Notes under the pieces: generated by a model
What the model was told of the DNA's origin: nothing
The model's database searches: none
Seen by the model: only the letters and a program-made list of their open reading frames with translations
DNA from: Aedes albopictus
Taxonomy: Eukaryota; Arthropoda; Insecta; Diptera; Culicidae
Reading direction: 5' to 3'
DNA length: 64,000 nt
Assembly: GCF_035046485.1 (NCBI RefSeq)
Contig: NC_085138.1
Span: 428,407,265 to 428,471,264 of the forward strand
Made by a program: the position numbers and the translations under genes
Shown here: positions 1 to 10,483 of the stretch, piece by piece
Numbering within the stretch: the first letter of the stretch is position 1
Layout: each line of letters starts with the position of its first letter

Positions 1-379
1 CTGGATGCCGATCATTATCAAGACATTTCGGCAATTTTTTTTCTGCGCACTTCAGCCTATATTTTATTATCATTAGTTATAAGATTCATGTAAAATTAAG
101 CCCCTATTAAAGCATTTAAATTTCTACCGTGTTACAGAGCGCGAGGACTCAACCAGTTGCATCAAAATTGTTCGCAGTAATTTTAGACGCAGAAGGGGAC
201 TGGTGCTATAAAATTTAATTTTTTCCATACAACGTTGATCCATCCTACTGTAAAATTACGTCTCAGGAATCTGAAATGATGTAATTTGACAAGATCGCTC
301 AAATTTTTATCAAGATTTTGTTCTTTTACACATATTAATCGCTTGCATCGATTTTGTTCACCTGCGTAATATCAGCAAT
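1..379. other. Unassigned AT-rich flank
   Basis: Non-repetitive-looking AT-rich DNA before the satellite array. I see no ORF of interest, no tRNA box and no terminal inverted repeat. It may hold old transposon debris that cannot be recognised by eye. Confidence 0.4.
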
Positions 380-1640
380 GGATCCAACCCTGATTCTGCA
401 ACACTGCCGGTAATCTTAAGTGTGGTCAGAGACTATTTTCTTGCTGCCCGTGTAACTGGTTAACGAACATTTTTGATGATTTGATGTTTCGCATGCATGG
501 GTTTGGTTTTGTTTTTTAATTGGCCACTTCCGACGGGACACCTGGAACCGGTTCCGGAACACAACCGGTTTAGATACGGTATGAAGCTGTTTTCTTGCTT
601 ACCGTTTATCTGGTTATCGAAAAACCCCGCTCTTCCATGTGTCACATGCATGGGCTTGGTTCACTTTTTTAATTGACAACTTCCAGCGGGACAGCAGGAA
701 CCGGTTCCGGAACACAACCGGTTCAGATATAGTCTGAAACTATTTTCCTGCTTACCGTTCATCTGGTTATCGAAAAAGCCGTTGTTTGATGCGTCGCATG
801 CCTGGGTTTGGTTCACTTTTTTAATTGGCCAATTCCGGCAGGACATCCGGAACCGGTTCCGGAACACTACCGGTTGAAAATAGGTTTGAAACTATGTTTC
901 TGCTTACCGTTCATCTGGTTATCGAAAAAGCCGCTCTTTGATGTGTTGCATGCCTGGGTTTGGATCGCTTTTTTAATTGGCCACTTCCGGCAGGACATCC
1001 GGAACCGGTTCCGGAATACTACCGGTTCAAACATGGTCTGAAACTATTTTCCTGCTTACCGTTCATTTGGTTATCGAAAAAGCCTCTGTTTGATGTGTCA
1101 CATGCCTGGGTTTGGTTCACTTTTTAATTGCCCAATTCCGGCAGGACATCCGGAACCGGTTCCGGAACACTACCGGTTCAAACGAGTTTTGAAACTATTT
1201 TCCTGCTATCGTTCATCGGGTTATCGAAAAAGCCGCTCTTTGATGTGTCGTATGCCTGGGTTTGGTACACATTTTTAATTGGCCACTTCCGGCAGGACAT
1301 CCGGAACCGGTTCCGGTATACTACCGGTTCAAACATGGTCTGAAACTATTTTCCTGCTTACCATTCAACTGGTTATCGAAAAATCCGTTATTTGACGTGT
1401 CGCATGCATGGGTTATGTTCACTTTCTTATTTGGCCACTTCCGGCGGGACACCCGGAACCGGTTCCGGAACACTACCGGTTCAGATATAGTCAGAGACTA
1501 TTTTCGTTTATCTCGTTCATCAGATAATCGAAAATGCCGTGGTTTGATGGGTCGCATGCATGGGTTTGTTGCATTTTCATATCTGGCCCCTTCCTGGGGT
1601 ACCGGTCCGGAACACCTAAATGGCCATAACTCCGGAACCG
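380..1640 (+). repeat. Satellite array A, 151-152 bp units with a 16-nt palindrome in each
   Basis: About eight diverged tandem units. The perfect palindrome CCGGAACCGGTTCCGG starts at 847, 999, 1150, 1301 and 1453, giving a period of 151-152 bp; flanking units carry one- or two-base variants of it. Other conserved parts of the unit are TCGCATGCATGGGTTTGG, AATTGGCCACTTCCGG and CTGGTTATCGAAAAA. The array runs into a CA microsatellite and then a terminal hairpin, the same order seen in mirror image at 16916-18425. ORFs through the array change frame from unit to unit because 151 is not a multiple of three, so they are not genes. Confidence 0.93.
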
Positions 1641-1756
1641 CTGGACCGATCTGAACCATTTTCAATAGGAAACAATGGGACAATGTACCCCGTCGAATGA
1701 ACCATCGGTCGTTGAAATCGGTTCATATTTACTATCTAAAAATGAGGTGACCTTTT

Positions 1757-1817
1757 TGTACACACACACACATACACACGCACACACATACATACACACA
1801 CACATACATACACACAG
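1757..1817. repeat. CA/CATA microsatellite
   Basis: Imperfect run of CA and CATA repeats between satellite array A and the hairpin module. The counterpart copies carry GT/GTAT runs at 17040-17092 and 18768-18803, so the microsatellite is a standing part of this repeat family. Confidence 0.95.
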
Positions 1818-1837
1818 ACATCATCTCAACTCGTCGA

Positions 1838-1950
1838 GCTGAGTCGATTGGTATATAACACTTGACCCCTCCGGGGGCTCTATCAAATTTTCGTTTTTGG
1901 AGTGAACATATAGCCTTTCGGTACACCTTGGTGTACGAGAAAGGCAAAAA
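1838..1950 (-). repeat. Hairpin end module of the satellite-carrying family, copy 1
   Basis: Contains a near-perfect hairpin at 1913-1945: GCCTTTCGGTACACC and GGTGTACGAGAAAGGC face each other around TT. It is preceded by a conserved stretch with GTCGAGCTGAGTCGATTGG and CCCTCCGGGGGCTC. The reverse complement of the whole module is at 16916-17040. A shorter version, with a weaker hairpin, is at 18635. Confidence 0.88.
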
Positions 1951-1954
1951 TATC

Positions 1955-2190
1955 ATTTTTGTCACAAAAACTCAAATATCTCAAAACCCTATCTTTTTAC
2001 CAACGTAATTTTTTAGGGAAAACGGCCGATTGTATTAGCAATCTACCATAAAAATTTGGTGATGATAAACTAATAAACAAAAAAGTTATGACAATTCAAA
2101 CATTTCACAATTTTCACATTTAGTAATAACTTTTTTTTAGTGTAAATTATTTCGGCCGGAAATCGCAGTTTGATGCTGATTTTATTGTTA
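1955..2190 (-). repeat. Dispersed repeat, arm 1 of a wide inverted pair
   Basis: Reads as the reverse complement of 5084-5325. Landmarks are CTCAAAACCCTATCTTTTTA, GGTGATGATAAACTAATAAA and GCAGTTTGATGCTGATTTTA. Agreement by eye is high with few gaps. A short piece of the same end, AATAAAATCAGCATCAAAAT, also sits at 3703-3722. Confidence 0.82.
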
Positions 2191-3460
2191 ATGGCATTGC
2201 GTGAGTAAAACAAGCTGTTTTTATTATGTATTATGTATATTATATGTACAGTAATGTTCCGATTTTATCACGCCCTCCGCGCATTGGTCGTTTATTCATT
2301 AATTTGCTGTTACATTTGAGGACAAGTGTTTTCCCTCTTCTTCAAGATGAATGTTGAAAGCGTGTTTTGCAACGTTAAAAATATTGAAATGGGTATGGAT
2401 GTTGAAGTATATTTCAAAGCATTTTTGAAAAGGGGCGTGATTAAATTGTTTAAATAGATGTCGCTCATGGTACGGTGGCATGACTCTCTGCACTTAGCAC
2501 TTCTGGCAATTTCTCAGTTGTCGTTTTCGAAATTTTCAAACTTCCTACGCCCTGCTTTACCGATGATATACAGATGGCTCGTTTGTCAAAGTCTAGACGG
2601 CAGGACGTGCAAATGCGTAAATTTGTATTCAATTTGGGCATAACCAGTCTCTTTTAGTTTATCTATGGTGCTTTCGGTGAGATTTCGTAACTCTTTTGAA
2701 CATTTTTTTTCATCAAACGGTCTACAAGAGAGCGTTGAGTTGAAGACCTTTGAGAAAGCGACTGATCATGTTGTTCGTTAGATTATAATAAACAAAATCA
2801 CTTATTAGTTTTAACTGACTAGTTTGGTTTTGTTTGCTTGCCTGAAGAAAAAATTTAATATAAAATTTTTAATATCCATAGCGGTAGTATTTTTTTGCTT
2901 TTTCGTGAGCATTGGTATGGTATGTATACACACAAACAAACGTAACACTGACGAAATTTTCATTGACCACGCCTTTAACGATCATTTTGAATCTTGGTTG
3001 TGGCTTCCATAACCAGAAGAGTGCCCATCGTTTTTCTTTGCGTTTGACGTTTCACACTAGCGCCTTCTGATGACGATATTGCACAACGCAGTGTTTCGTG
3101 AAACATTTCCACCAGGTGATGGTAGTGTGAACTGGGCGATGGATTTTCACGAAAATTGTTCTAGGCGTTTCGTCTGTTTGTCTGTGGTATGTACCTCTCA
3201 TGTATTTGTTGTTGTTGAAGTTACTCGCATTCTTCCGATCATAAAGTCTGTTCTCTAAGAGGTAATTTTTTTTTTTTGCAGATCAACTAGACGTATACGC
3301 GTATATATTAAACTTTTATTATGCAGCTTTCGTCTTAAAAATAAGTTTAATTCCATTTTTCTTATGATCAACAGCTTTTCAACACTATCAAGGGATTTTT
3401 TCACCAGTAAAAAGTATGACACTCTCAATATTTTTGATCATAACACTGGATCGCGTCTAA
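2191..3460. other. Unassigned AT-rich interval
   Basis: No coding signal, tRNA box or clear terminal repeat. A short piece near 2455-2495 (GTCGCTCATGG... GCATGACTC) resembles 5578-5612, so at least part is dispersed repeat. Confidence 0.4.
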
Positions 3461-3614
3461 GGGAGCATCCATTAAGTACGTCACGCTAAAATTGAGAATT
3501 TTCAACCCCCCCTCTCCCTTTCGTACGGGTTTTTCCTATACTTAATACATTGCTTGTCACACTTTCACAAACCCCCTCCCCCCTAGGACCGTGACGTACT
3601 TAATGGATGGCCCC
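3461..3614. mobile_element. MITE with 25-bp inverted ends and TAA duplication (Harbinger-like)
   Basis: Ends GGGAGCATCCATTAAGTACG (3461) and CGTACTTAATGGATGGCCCC (to 3614) are inverted over about 25 bp with few mismatches. The flanking TAA at 3458-3460 is repeated at 3615-3617. The core has C-rich runs near 3506-3513 and 3570-3583. It is 154 bp and non-coding. A 3-bp TWA duplication is typical of the PIF/Harbinger superfamily; that assignment is inference. Related copies are at 27560 and 54946. Confidence 0.85.
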
Positions 3615-3617
3615 TAA

Positions 3618-4711
3618 GTTTCAAATATAAACTATAGTAATTATGAATAATCAAACAAAAATATCATGAAAACAACTTGTTTAGTTCAGGTGGTAGCCTC
3701 TACAATAAAATCAGCATCAAAATATATTTTTTATTTTTTTTGCTAGGTTTCTAGCTGCACTCTGAATAGAGTTGAAACCTCTACACTAGACCCGAAGATA
3801 GAAAAGAGTACGTAATCTTTCAGAAGCAGTTTGCCAGCCGTACGCGGAAAATGATATCCATTAAGACACTGTTGCCTACAGACTCAGAAAGTTACGGTAG
3901 AAGGTTGGAAAGTTTTCAATTGGTCAGTCAGTCAGGATTTGCCTATGTAGTGTTATGGTCACACGGTTTGTGTTTGTCTTCTTGTTTGATTTTGAGGTAT
4001 GGTTCAATATGTTTTTTTTTCTCGTGAAGTCAGTTGTCGTATGTTTGTTTTTTCCATCGAATCAATCGAGCCCTGTATGTTAAAATATAGTCGATCCTGT
4101 GTCAAATTATTTTCTTGATTTCGCTAATCGTTTTCTACTTCTCTGTGTTCCTCTCTTGTGTCCTTAAATTGTGATCAGTTCAAAACCCACAGAAACATGT
4201 AACTGAACTTCTGATATTTTTCTGTTGGTGTCATAATACCATCTAAGAGTTGAACAAAAATACGCCAAGTTGGTCAGTTAATTGCAATAAAATTTCAAAA
4301 TAATAAAGATTGCATGTCAACTATTATGTATTCATCCCCCTACAAATACTATGAAAACTATTAAAATTCGTTCAATTGTCCTACATAAACCATGTCATTT
4401 TCTCAAGCGTAGCCTAGAAATGTCAACCTAGTCATACACAAGTAACGTTGTTCAGTAAATAAAAAGCAGTCAGTTTTTGTCCAAAATGTCACGTCGAACG
4501 CATTGACGTCAACAATGCGTTTAAGTGTTCGCATGTTAGCTTCGAATCTATCAGCACAATTAAGTGCTGCAAATCTCCTTCCCACTATTAATTCTTCGGT
4601 CGATTTTAATTGCTTTATTTAAAGAAAATATGACCAACTAACATTGTAAAAATTCGAAAAAAGCGACTCTGACATTAATTAATTACTAATCCAAATCAAC
4701 CGAGAAACGTG
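3618..4711. other. Unassigned AT-rich interval
   Basis: No gene is supported. It includes the short repeat piece at 3703-3722 shared with 2170-2190 and 5084-5103. The rest shows no structure I can name. Confidence 0.4.
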
Positions 4712-4866
4712 GGAAATAGAGCCCAAACAACATTTTGAAGTCAGTTGGCTGTAAAAGGTTCCAAAACCTGTCACAAATCCTATAATACTTTTATTAGGAT
4801 TTGTAACGATCTTCAAAACCTTCTTATATCCAACCGACTTGGAACTATTGCTTGGGAATAGACTCT
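4712..4866. mobile_element. Imperfect foldback element
   Basis: The two halves fold on each other around 4785-4794. The inner stem is ACAAATCCTA (4775-4784) with TAGGATTTGT. The pairing continues outward with mismatches through AAGTCAGTTGG versus CCAACCGACTT and GCCCAAACAA versus TTGCTTGGGA. This type of small palindrome with a CCCAA(A/G)CAA edge is common in Aedes DNA (from general familiarity). No target duplication is clear. Confidence 0.6.
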
Positions 4867-5083
4867 ACTGAGCCCCGGCGGTTCCTCCGTGTTTATCGAG
4901 CATGTCTGATGCATATGATCAGCCATACTCCATCTGCAGCAGCCGGTTCGTGATGAACCGTTGGAGGCGCATTGAAGTGTTAAAAAAAGGTGATATGTTT
5001 CACTAAAGAACACTACATTACAATAACCAAAATGAAACTCCTTCACTTTAATACCGTCAACCCCTGCGAACTTGGCCAGGGAA

Positions 5084-5325
5084 TAAAATCAGCATCAAAA
5101 TATAACTCTCGAAATAATTTACACAGAAAAAAAAATTTTTTTTGTTACTAAATGTAAAAATTGTGAAATGTTTGAAATGTCATAACTTTTTTGTTTATCA
5201 GTTTACCATCACCAAAATTTTATGGTAGATAGCTGATATAATGGGTCATTTTCCCTAAAAAATTTACGTTGGTAAAAAGATAGGGTTTTGAGATATTTGA
5301 GTTTTTGTGACAAAGATCATATTTT
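5084..5325 (+). repeat. Dispersed repeat, arm 2 of a wide inverted pair
   Basis: Inverted partner of 1955-2190, about 2.9 kb away. The shared blocks are AATAAAATCAGCATCAAAAT, GTTTATCAGTTTACCATCAC and TAAAAAGATAGGGTTTTGAG. Confidence 0.82.
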
Positions 5326-6290
5326 TTTAAAGTAAAAAAAGAAATTTTTTACAGTGTATATTTTCTAAGGAATCATCATTTAGTTATCTAACTTTGCTGA
5401 AAAATTTATAACAATCGAACAATCCGTTTTTGCTGTACAGCTTTTAGAATATTTTTGAACTATTTTCGCATGCACCCTTTTGAAAAGTTAGTCGTGATTG
5501 AAAATGAAGGTTTGATATCGAAAAATGGCGATTTAGATGAAATTGAAAAACTGTGCAAAGTTTCAGATATTTTTGAAATGGTCGCTCAGGATCGACTGAC
5601 ATGACTCCGTGGAATTCCTCTTCTTAGAAATAATTGATCCTTTATTGATAAAAGTAGTTAACCAAAAAAATCAAAAATCTCGTAAAACATTTTACGAAGT
5701 CCCATACATTTCTCTTTTTTATTGAAATCGCTGTAAATTAAGTACAGCTGGATGCAACATGAAATCATGTATATGTTTATCAATGGAACTTGTACGAAGA
5801 ATCTTTTTTAAAAGCAAAACTCTCAAAAATTATTTGCTTTTTTTAATTTATAAAAAAATATTCAGGAAAAATAGTTAGGAGCATTTGACTTACCTGGTCT
5901 ACATTTTGAGGGTGGTAGTCAGCTTTCCACAGGAAAATTATTTGAAAAACATATTTGGAAATTGAAACTATACGACATTTTACAAAGATCCGCGATGAAT
6001 ATCACTCTCAGCGTATTTTTTTTTTATTCAAAAGTCATTCAAATCCAGAAGCATATCCGAAGACATCGTTTCCGAAAAACCGTTTTCGAGTTAAATTTTT
6101 TTGAAGAAGAAAATTTAGATTTTTTCATACGACCTTTCCAAAAGTCGTTTGAGGCAAATACGTTTTATATCACACGTATAGATACGTGTTGATGCAAAAT
6201 CTCATTCAAATTGACAAATATTGAGTCACATGTGACACATTTTTTTCGTGTTTTGGGCTGTCTATCTTTAATTTACCCTGTGATCTATGG
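5326..6290 (+). repeat. Dispersed AT-rich repeat, related to 49740-50420
   Basis: The stretch 5905-6260 lines up with 50070-50390. Shared landmarks in the same order are GTCAGCTTTCCACAG, AGATCCGCGATGAATAT, CACTCTCAGCGTATTTTTTT, CGTTTTCGAGTTA and CATCTCATTCAAATT. The ORF at 5962-6192 lies inside this repeat and is not conserved in frame in the second copy. Superfamily not recognised. Confidence 0.7.
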
Positions 6291-6620
6291 AAGTTTTTCA
6301 AAAACAATTCCTGGAGAAATTTCTGGAGGAATTTGTGGAATAATTGCTTAAGGGAATTTTGGAGGAAATTTTTGACGGAATGTTAAGAAAATCAGAATAG
6401 ATGAAATTGTGTATTTTCGGCAGTTTTGTTCTACTTGTCAAGGGGGGTTTTTTGAAAGCTGTTGAACTCAGAGTTGGCATCAAATCCTTCCCAATCAAGC
6501 TGACCAAGTTTCAGGAAATTTGGTCGACAAAACTCATCATGACGGAAAGAACAAAACTACCGATAATACTCATCGTCACCGTATATCTTTAGTAGAATTT
6601 CTAAATAAAGAATAAAGAAT
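6291..6620. repeat. Degenerate GGAATTTCTGGAGGAA-type repeat and AT-rich DNA
   Basis: 6298-6390 is a run of diverged short units such as GGAGAAATTTCTGGAGGAAT, part of the abundant degenerate repeat seen again at 6838, 8630, 20745, 30485 and 52540. The remainder is unassigned. Confidence 0.6.
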
Positions 6621-6621
6621 A

Positions 6622-6788
6622 CTATCATTAAAAATAGCTACGCAGTCTTGAAATTAGCAAACGATGTTTATTACTTGCACCGGGGTTATTGTCTTCTTCA
6701 GGGGGAAACTAATTTGGTGTCGAAACGTTGGGCAAGTAATAAACATCGTTTGCTAATTTCAAGACTGCGTAGCCGTTTTTAATGATAG
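6622..6788. mobile_element. Foldback MITE with 57-bp arms
   Basis: Arms 6622-6678 and 6732-6788 are inverted and nearly identical: CTATCATTAAAAATAGCTAC opposite GTAGCCGTTTTTAATGATAG, and AAACGATGTTTATTACTTGC opposite GCAAGTAATAAACATCGTTT. The 53-bp loop is unique. No ORF. I could not define a target duplication with confidence. Confidence 0.9.
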
Positions 6789-6825
6789 TTGAAACGATAC
6801 AGTCGAGCCTCCACTAGAATAGAAT

Positions 6826-6980
6826 GAAGAATGTAGAGGAATTTCCGAGTAATTTTAAGAATCGTTTAATGGAATTTCTGGGGATTTCTGGAAAGAATCC
6901 TTGGTAATATTTCCGAGGGAATTCCTGAAGTAATTTTAAGAAGATTTTCGGGAAACCTCCAGTAGGTAACTTTGAGAGAT
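6826..6980. repeat. Degenerate GGAATTTC-type repeat
   Basis: Diverged units such as GGAATTTCTGGGGATTTCTG and GGGAATTCCTGAAGTAAT between two foldback elements. The ORF on the minus strand here is low-complexity (FLKLLQEFPRKYYQGF) and not a gene. Confidence 0.7.
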
Positions 6981-6982
6981 TG

Positions 6983-8598
6983 CACAGTGGTCGACGAACC
7001 AGATTTACGAGGAAAGATGCATTCAACGCCTTCAAATGAGTTTTAAGCAAATATGGTCTTCTACAAAGTTGTCCCTAATAATCAGGCCCTCTTTAAAATG
7101 TGCATGAAAATTAGGGTGGTCCATATTTTCAAAGAAATTGGTAACCAAACTTTTTTATTTGCAAGAATAACTGTATACATTCTTCGGGAAAGTTGTAGAT
7201 CTATTAATTTTGAGCAACTTTGCTGAAACCACTTTTTATGTAGCTTTATAATTGACCGATCTAGAGGTATTTTTCTGAATAAGCTTAGGGTGGTTCAAGA
7301 AAAACTAGTTTTCTGGCGTTAACTTTTTCAGTTTAGATTTCTCATCAAAGTCGCCCAAGAAACACTTGTAGAGCATTTGGAGACACGTCGTTTCGTGCGC
7401 TGAGATGGTCGTTATCTCTTTTGGTTCAAAAGATACAGGCGTTTTTCTTAGAAAAATCATAGTTATTGAAAAAGGGTTTATGATGGGTTGGGGCAAACAT
7501 AAAAAATATATTTTGCCTGCATTCAAAAGAAGAAATGCTGTTATAAAACATATCAAAAAATTAGATAGGTGTTATTTTTGTAACTCAGGTGAACAATATT
7601 TGAAAAGTGCCTATTTTTCTAGAAAATCATCAATATCTTTTGAACGGAATGACGTAGCAACGTTCTCAGCGCATGAAAATTCACGTTTTTGGAAGCTCTA
7701 AAAGTGGTTCTCAGGCGACTTTGACGAGAAATTTGAAACAAAAAAGATAAAGCAATAAAACGATTTGTTCTAGCGTCACCCTATAAAAACTAAGGGAAAA
7801 TGCTCCAAATTTGGTCAAAACAGTTTAAGCGCTTTTTCTTTTTTGTTTCAAATTTCTCATCAAAGTTGTCTAAGAACCATTTTTAGAGTTTTAAAAAACG
7901 CACATTTTCGTGCGCTGAGAATGTTGCTGCGTCATTTCGTTCAAAAGATGTTGATGATTTTCTAGGAAAAATAGGCACTTTTGAAGTATTTTTCACTTGA
8001 GTTACAAAAATAACACCCCTCTAATTTTTGATATCTTTTATAACAACATTTCTTTTTTTGAATGCGGGCTAAAGATATTTTTTATGTTTACCCCAACCCG
8101 TCATAACACCTTTTTAAAAAACTATGATTTTTTAAGAAAAATGCCTGTAACTTTTGAACCAAAAGAGATAACGACCATCTCAGCGCACGAAACGACGCGT
8201 CTTCAAATGCTCTACAAGTTTCTTGGGCGACTTTGATGAAAAATCGAAAATGAAAAAGTTAACGCCAGAAAACCGATTTTTCTTGAACCACCCTAAGCTT
8301 ATTCAGAAAAATACCTCTAGCTCAGTCAATTATAAAGCTACAAAGAAAGTGTCTTCAGCAAAGTTGCTCAAAATTGATAGATCTACAACTATTCCGAAGA
8401 ATGTATATAGCTATTCTTGCAAATAAAAAGTTTGGTTCCCAATTTCTTTGAAAATATGGACCACCCTAATTTTCATGTATATTGAAAAGAGGGCCTTATT
8501 TTTAAGAACAACCTTGTAGAAGACCATATTAACCTAGAAAACCATTTGAAGGCGCTGAATGCATCTTTCCTCGTAAATCTGGTTCGTGGACCATTGTG
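6983..8598. mobile_element. 1.6 kb nested palindrome (giant foldback element)
   Basis: Left arm about 6983-7753 and right arm about 7830-8598 are inverted copies separated by only about 76 bp. Matching ends are CACAGTGGTCGACGAACCAG and CTGGTTCGTGGACCATTGTG; matching inner edges are GAAACAAAAAAGATAAAGC and GCTTTTTCTTTTTTGTTTC. Each arm also contains an older, more diverged palindrome: the module TCTCATCAAAGTCGCC through GGTTCAAAAGAT occurs at about 7330-7435, inverted at 7635-7735, forward at 7845-7950 and inverted at 8150-8250. Small ORFs (for example 7405-7701) are not preserved between arms. A transcript across it would form a long hairpin. Confidence 0.92.
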
Positions 8599-9480
8599 GA
8601 TTGTTATAAAGAATCTCTGCAAAAAAATCTGAAAAAATTTCTAGAAGAGTTTGAGAAGGAACTTCTGAACAAATTTCTGAAAGTTTGCTTGGAGGAGTTC
8701 AGCATAAATTGACCATCGTCACGTTTATTTGATGAGCCAAGCTCTGTGGAAATTTCGCTCAGGAAACTTATTCGTAACGTTCTCTTCTGATATAGTTTAC
8801 CACAAGTACGTTTGCACCTACGTTATTTTCTCGAGTTTAAATTCACGTTGTATACTTTAACGAAACTTGTGGACATCTGACTGTAAATCGCTAAACCGAG
8901 AACCTGAAAGCTGAAAATAGTGGTCATGCGTATAGCAGCATAGTCGGGAATCCTTACAAAACGACCAGTGTTCTCTCAACACCGAGAGTAGCGCTATTTC
9001 GTAGCGAGCAATTCAAACTGTCACATGCAGCAATTTTTTGAAAAAAAAAACCTCTATCAAGCATTTGTAAAGTAATTTCTGAACAAATTTCTGAAAGATT
9101 CCCTGGAGGAATTATAGAATGAATACCAGAAATATAGTTCCCAATTTGATCATCTTTTTTAAATAATTCCAGAACTCTTCTTGGAGAATTTTCTGAAAAT
9201 TTCGTTGGAAAAAATTCTAAGAGAATTTATTGAGGAATTACTGAATAAAATTATCGATACGTTGAAGCAAGATCATGTCCTTCAAAATTTACAGTTCTAA
9301 ATTTTACTAGAAGGAGCGATATTTTAGAAAAGACACTGAAATAAAGCTACTATATTGTAATTGAAGTATCGTTAACGTTTTTAGTTTGTCCAGCACAGTA
9401 TGTATCAAGCATACTGTGTAATATAAATGTTAAATTTTACATTTCACTATCAGTTTCATCACAATCCATGCAGACAAAAA
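8599..9480. repeat. Degenerate GGAATTTC repeats mixed with unassigned AT-rich DNA
   Basis: 8630-8705 and 9060-9250 hold diverged GAATTTCTGAA/TTCTTGGAGAA units. The material between them is unassigned. A small hairpin, CACAGTATG...CATACTGTG, sits near 9394-9418. Confidence 0.55.
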
Positions 9481-10483
9481 AGCATTCCCAGTCTCAACCG
9501 TGTTGAAACGTCACCAGCTTAATTAACCGTTGGTCTGCGTTGTGCATTCGGTAAATCATTTATGCAAATTCTCCAGCCTGGTAAATTGTTCAAAATATAA
9601 CGAGTTTCATCATTTAGATAACACCGATCAATTGATGGCCCTGCACCGAGGTATTCGTAATCAAATGAAATCATTTAAATTACCCACTAACTGTTAATTT
9701 ATTATGATTGCAGTCGCAGTCACGGGCGCCAACATTAGTTCGTGCGCTGCAAACAACTCTCAATTCGATAATTTATGTGTCTCCTGTTGGAAATTTTTGT
9801 TCTAACATTTCTCATATTTATCCACTACTGCTGCCAGGAGCGTGCGAAAAAATAGACTTGTAAATCATTACAAAATTTACACTCCTTTGCACGTCGACGA
9901 CGGACGAGGACGACGACGTTCATAAAAGTTGCCGCCACCAGCAGCAGAGGAAACCCCATTCATAGAGCAAACAGCACAAAAAAATCCCTCAAGAAGAATG
10001 AGAAAATGATGGTAATTTCGTTGGCTCTTCTGATAACAAGCAAAACGTCAGACACATTCAGCCCACCTGATATTTGCCGGCACATTTCCCTCCCGGTGAA
10101 GATCCATCCGACTATGATATCTCCTTTTCATCTCTCATTTTTTTTTCCTCCGCCTGCGCTTTCCGCATAATATACCGCAGCAAACAAGAAAATTCCTCAA
10201 CCATGGAAAATAGTTAACAACTTTTACCTTGTCCGAAATTGAATGGGACCATATCCGCACCATCCGTAAGAAAAAGGTAATTTGACAATTTTTCTCGCTG
10301 CGAGCAACGTTCGACAAATTGGAAATTTTGTTTGCCTTGATAAGCAACCGGGAGAAAATATGACATTTTACCTTCAACTGGCATTCTCTCGGCCCGGATC
10401 GCATGGGATGAAATTTCCATTCCGTGCCACCACCCTGCCTGCCATCGAATGCCTACCGTATTTGCGCAAATAGGGGATGGCGA
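9481..10483. other. Unassigned, non-repetitive-looking interval
   Basis: Base composition is more balanced than the neighbours, and no degenerate repeat units, TIRs or LINE motifs are visible. Short ORFs at 10135-10473 overlap on both strands without recognisable domains. It could be unique regulatory or intergenic DNA; nothing further can be said from the sequence. Confidence 0.35.

Noticed and set aside
380..1640. Regular spacing suggesting a CRISPR array
   Set aside because: Units of 151 bp without alternating short repeats and unique spacers, in a eukaryotic transposon-rich context.
1262..1654. 130-codon ORF in satellite array A
   Set aside because: The unit length is not a multiple of three, the frame changes between units, and it has no domain.
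2249..2440. ATCACGCCC (2268) and GGGCGTGAT (2431) as ends of a TIR element
   Set aside because: Only nine bases match, the flanks do not continue the pairing, and no target duplication is present.
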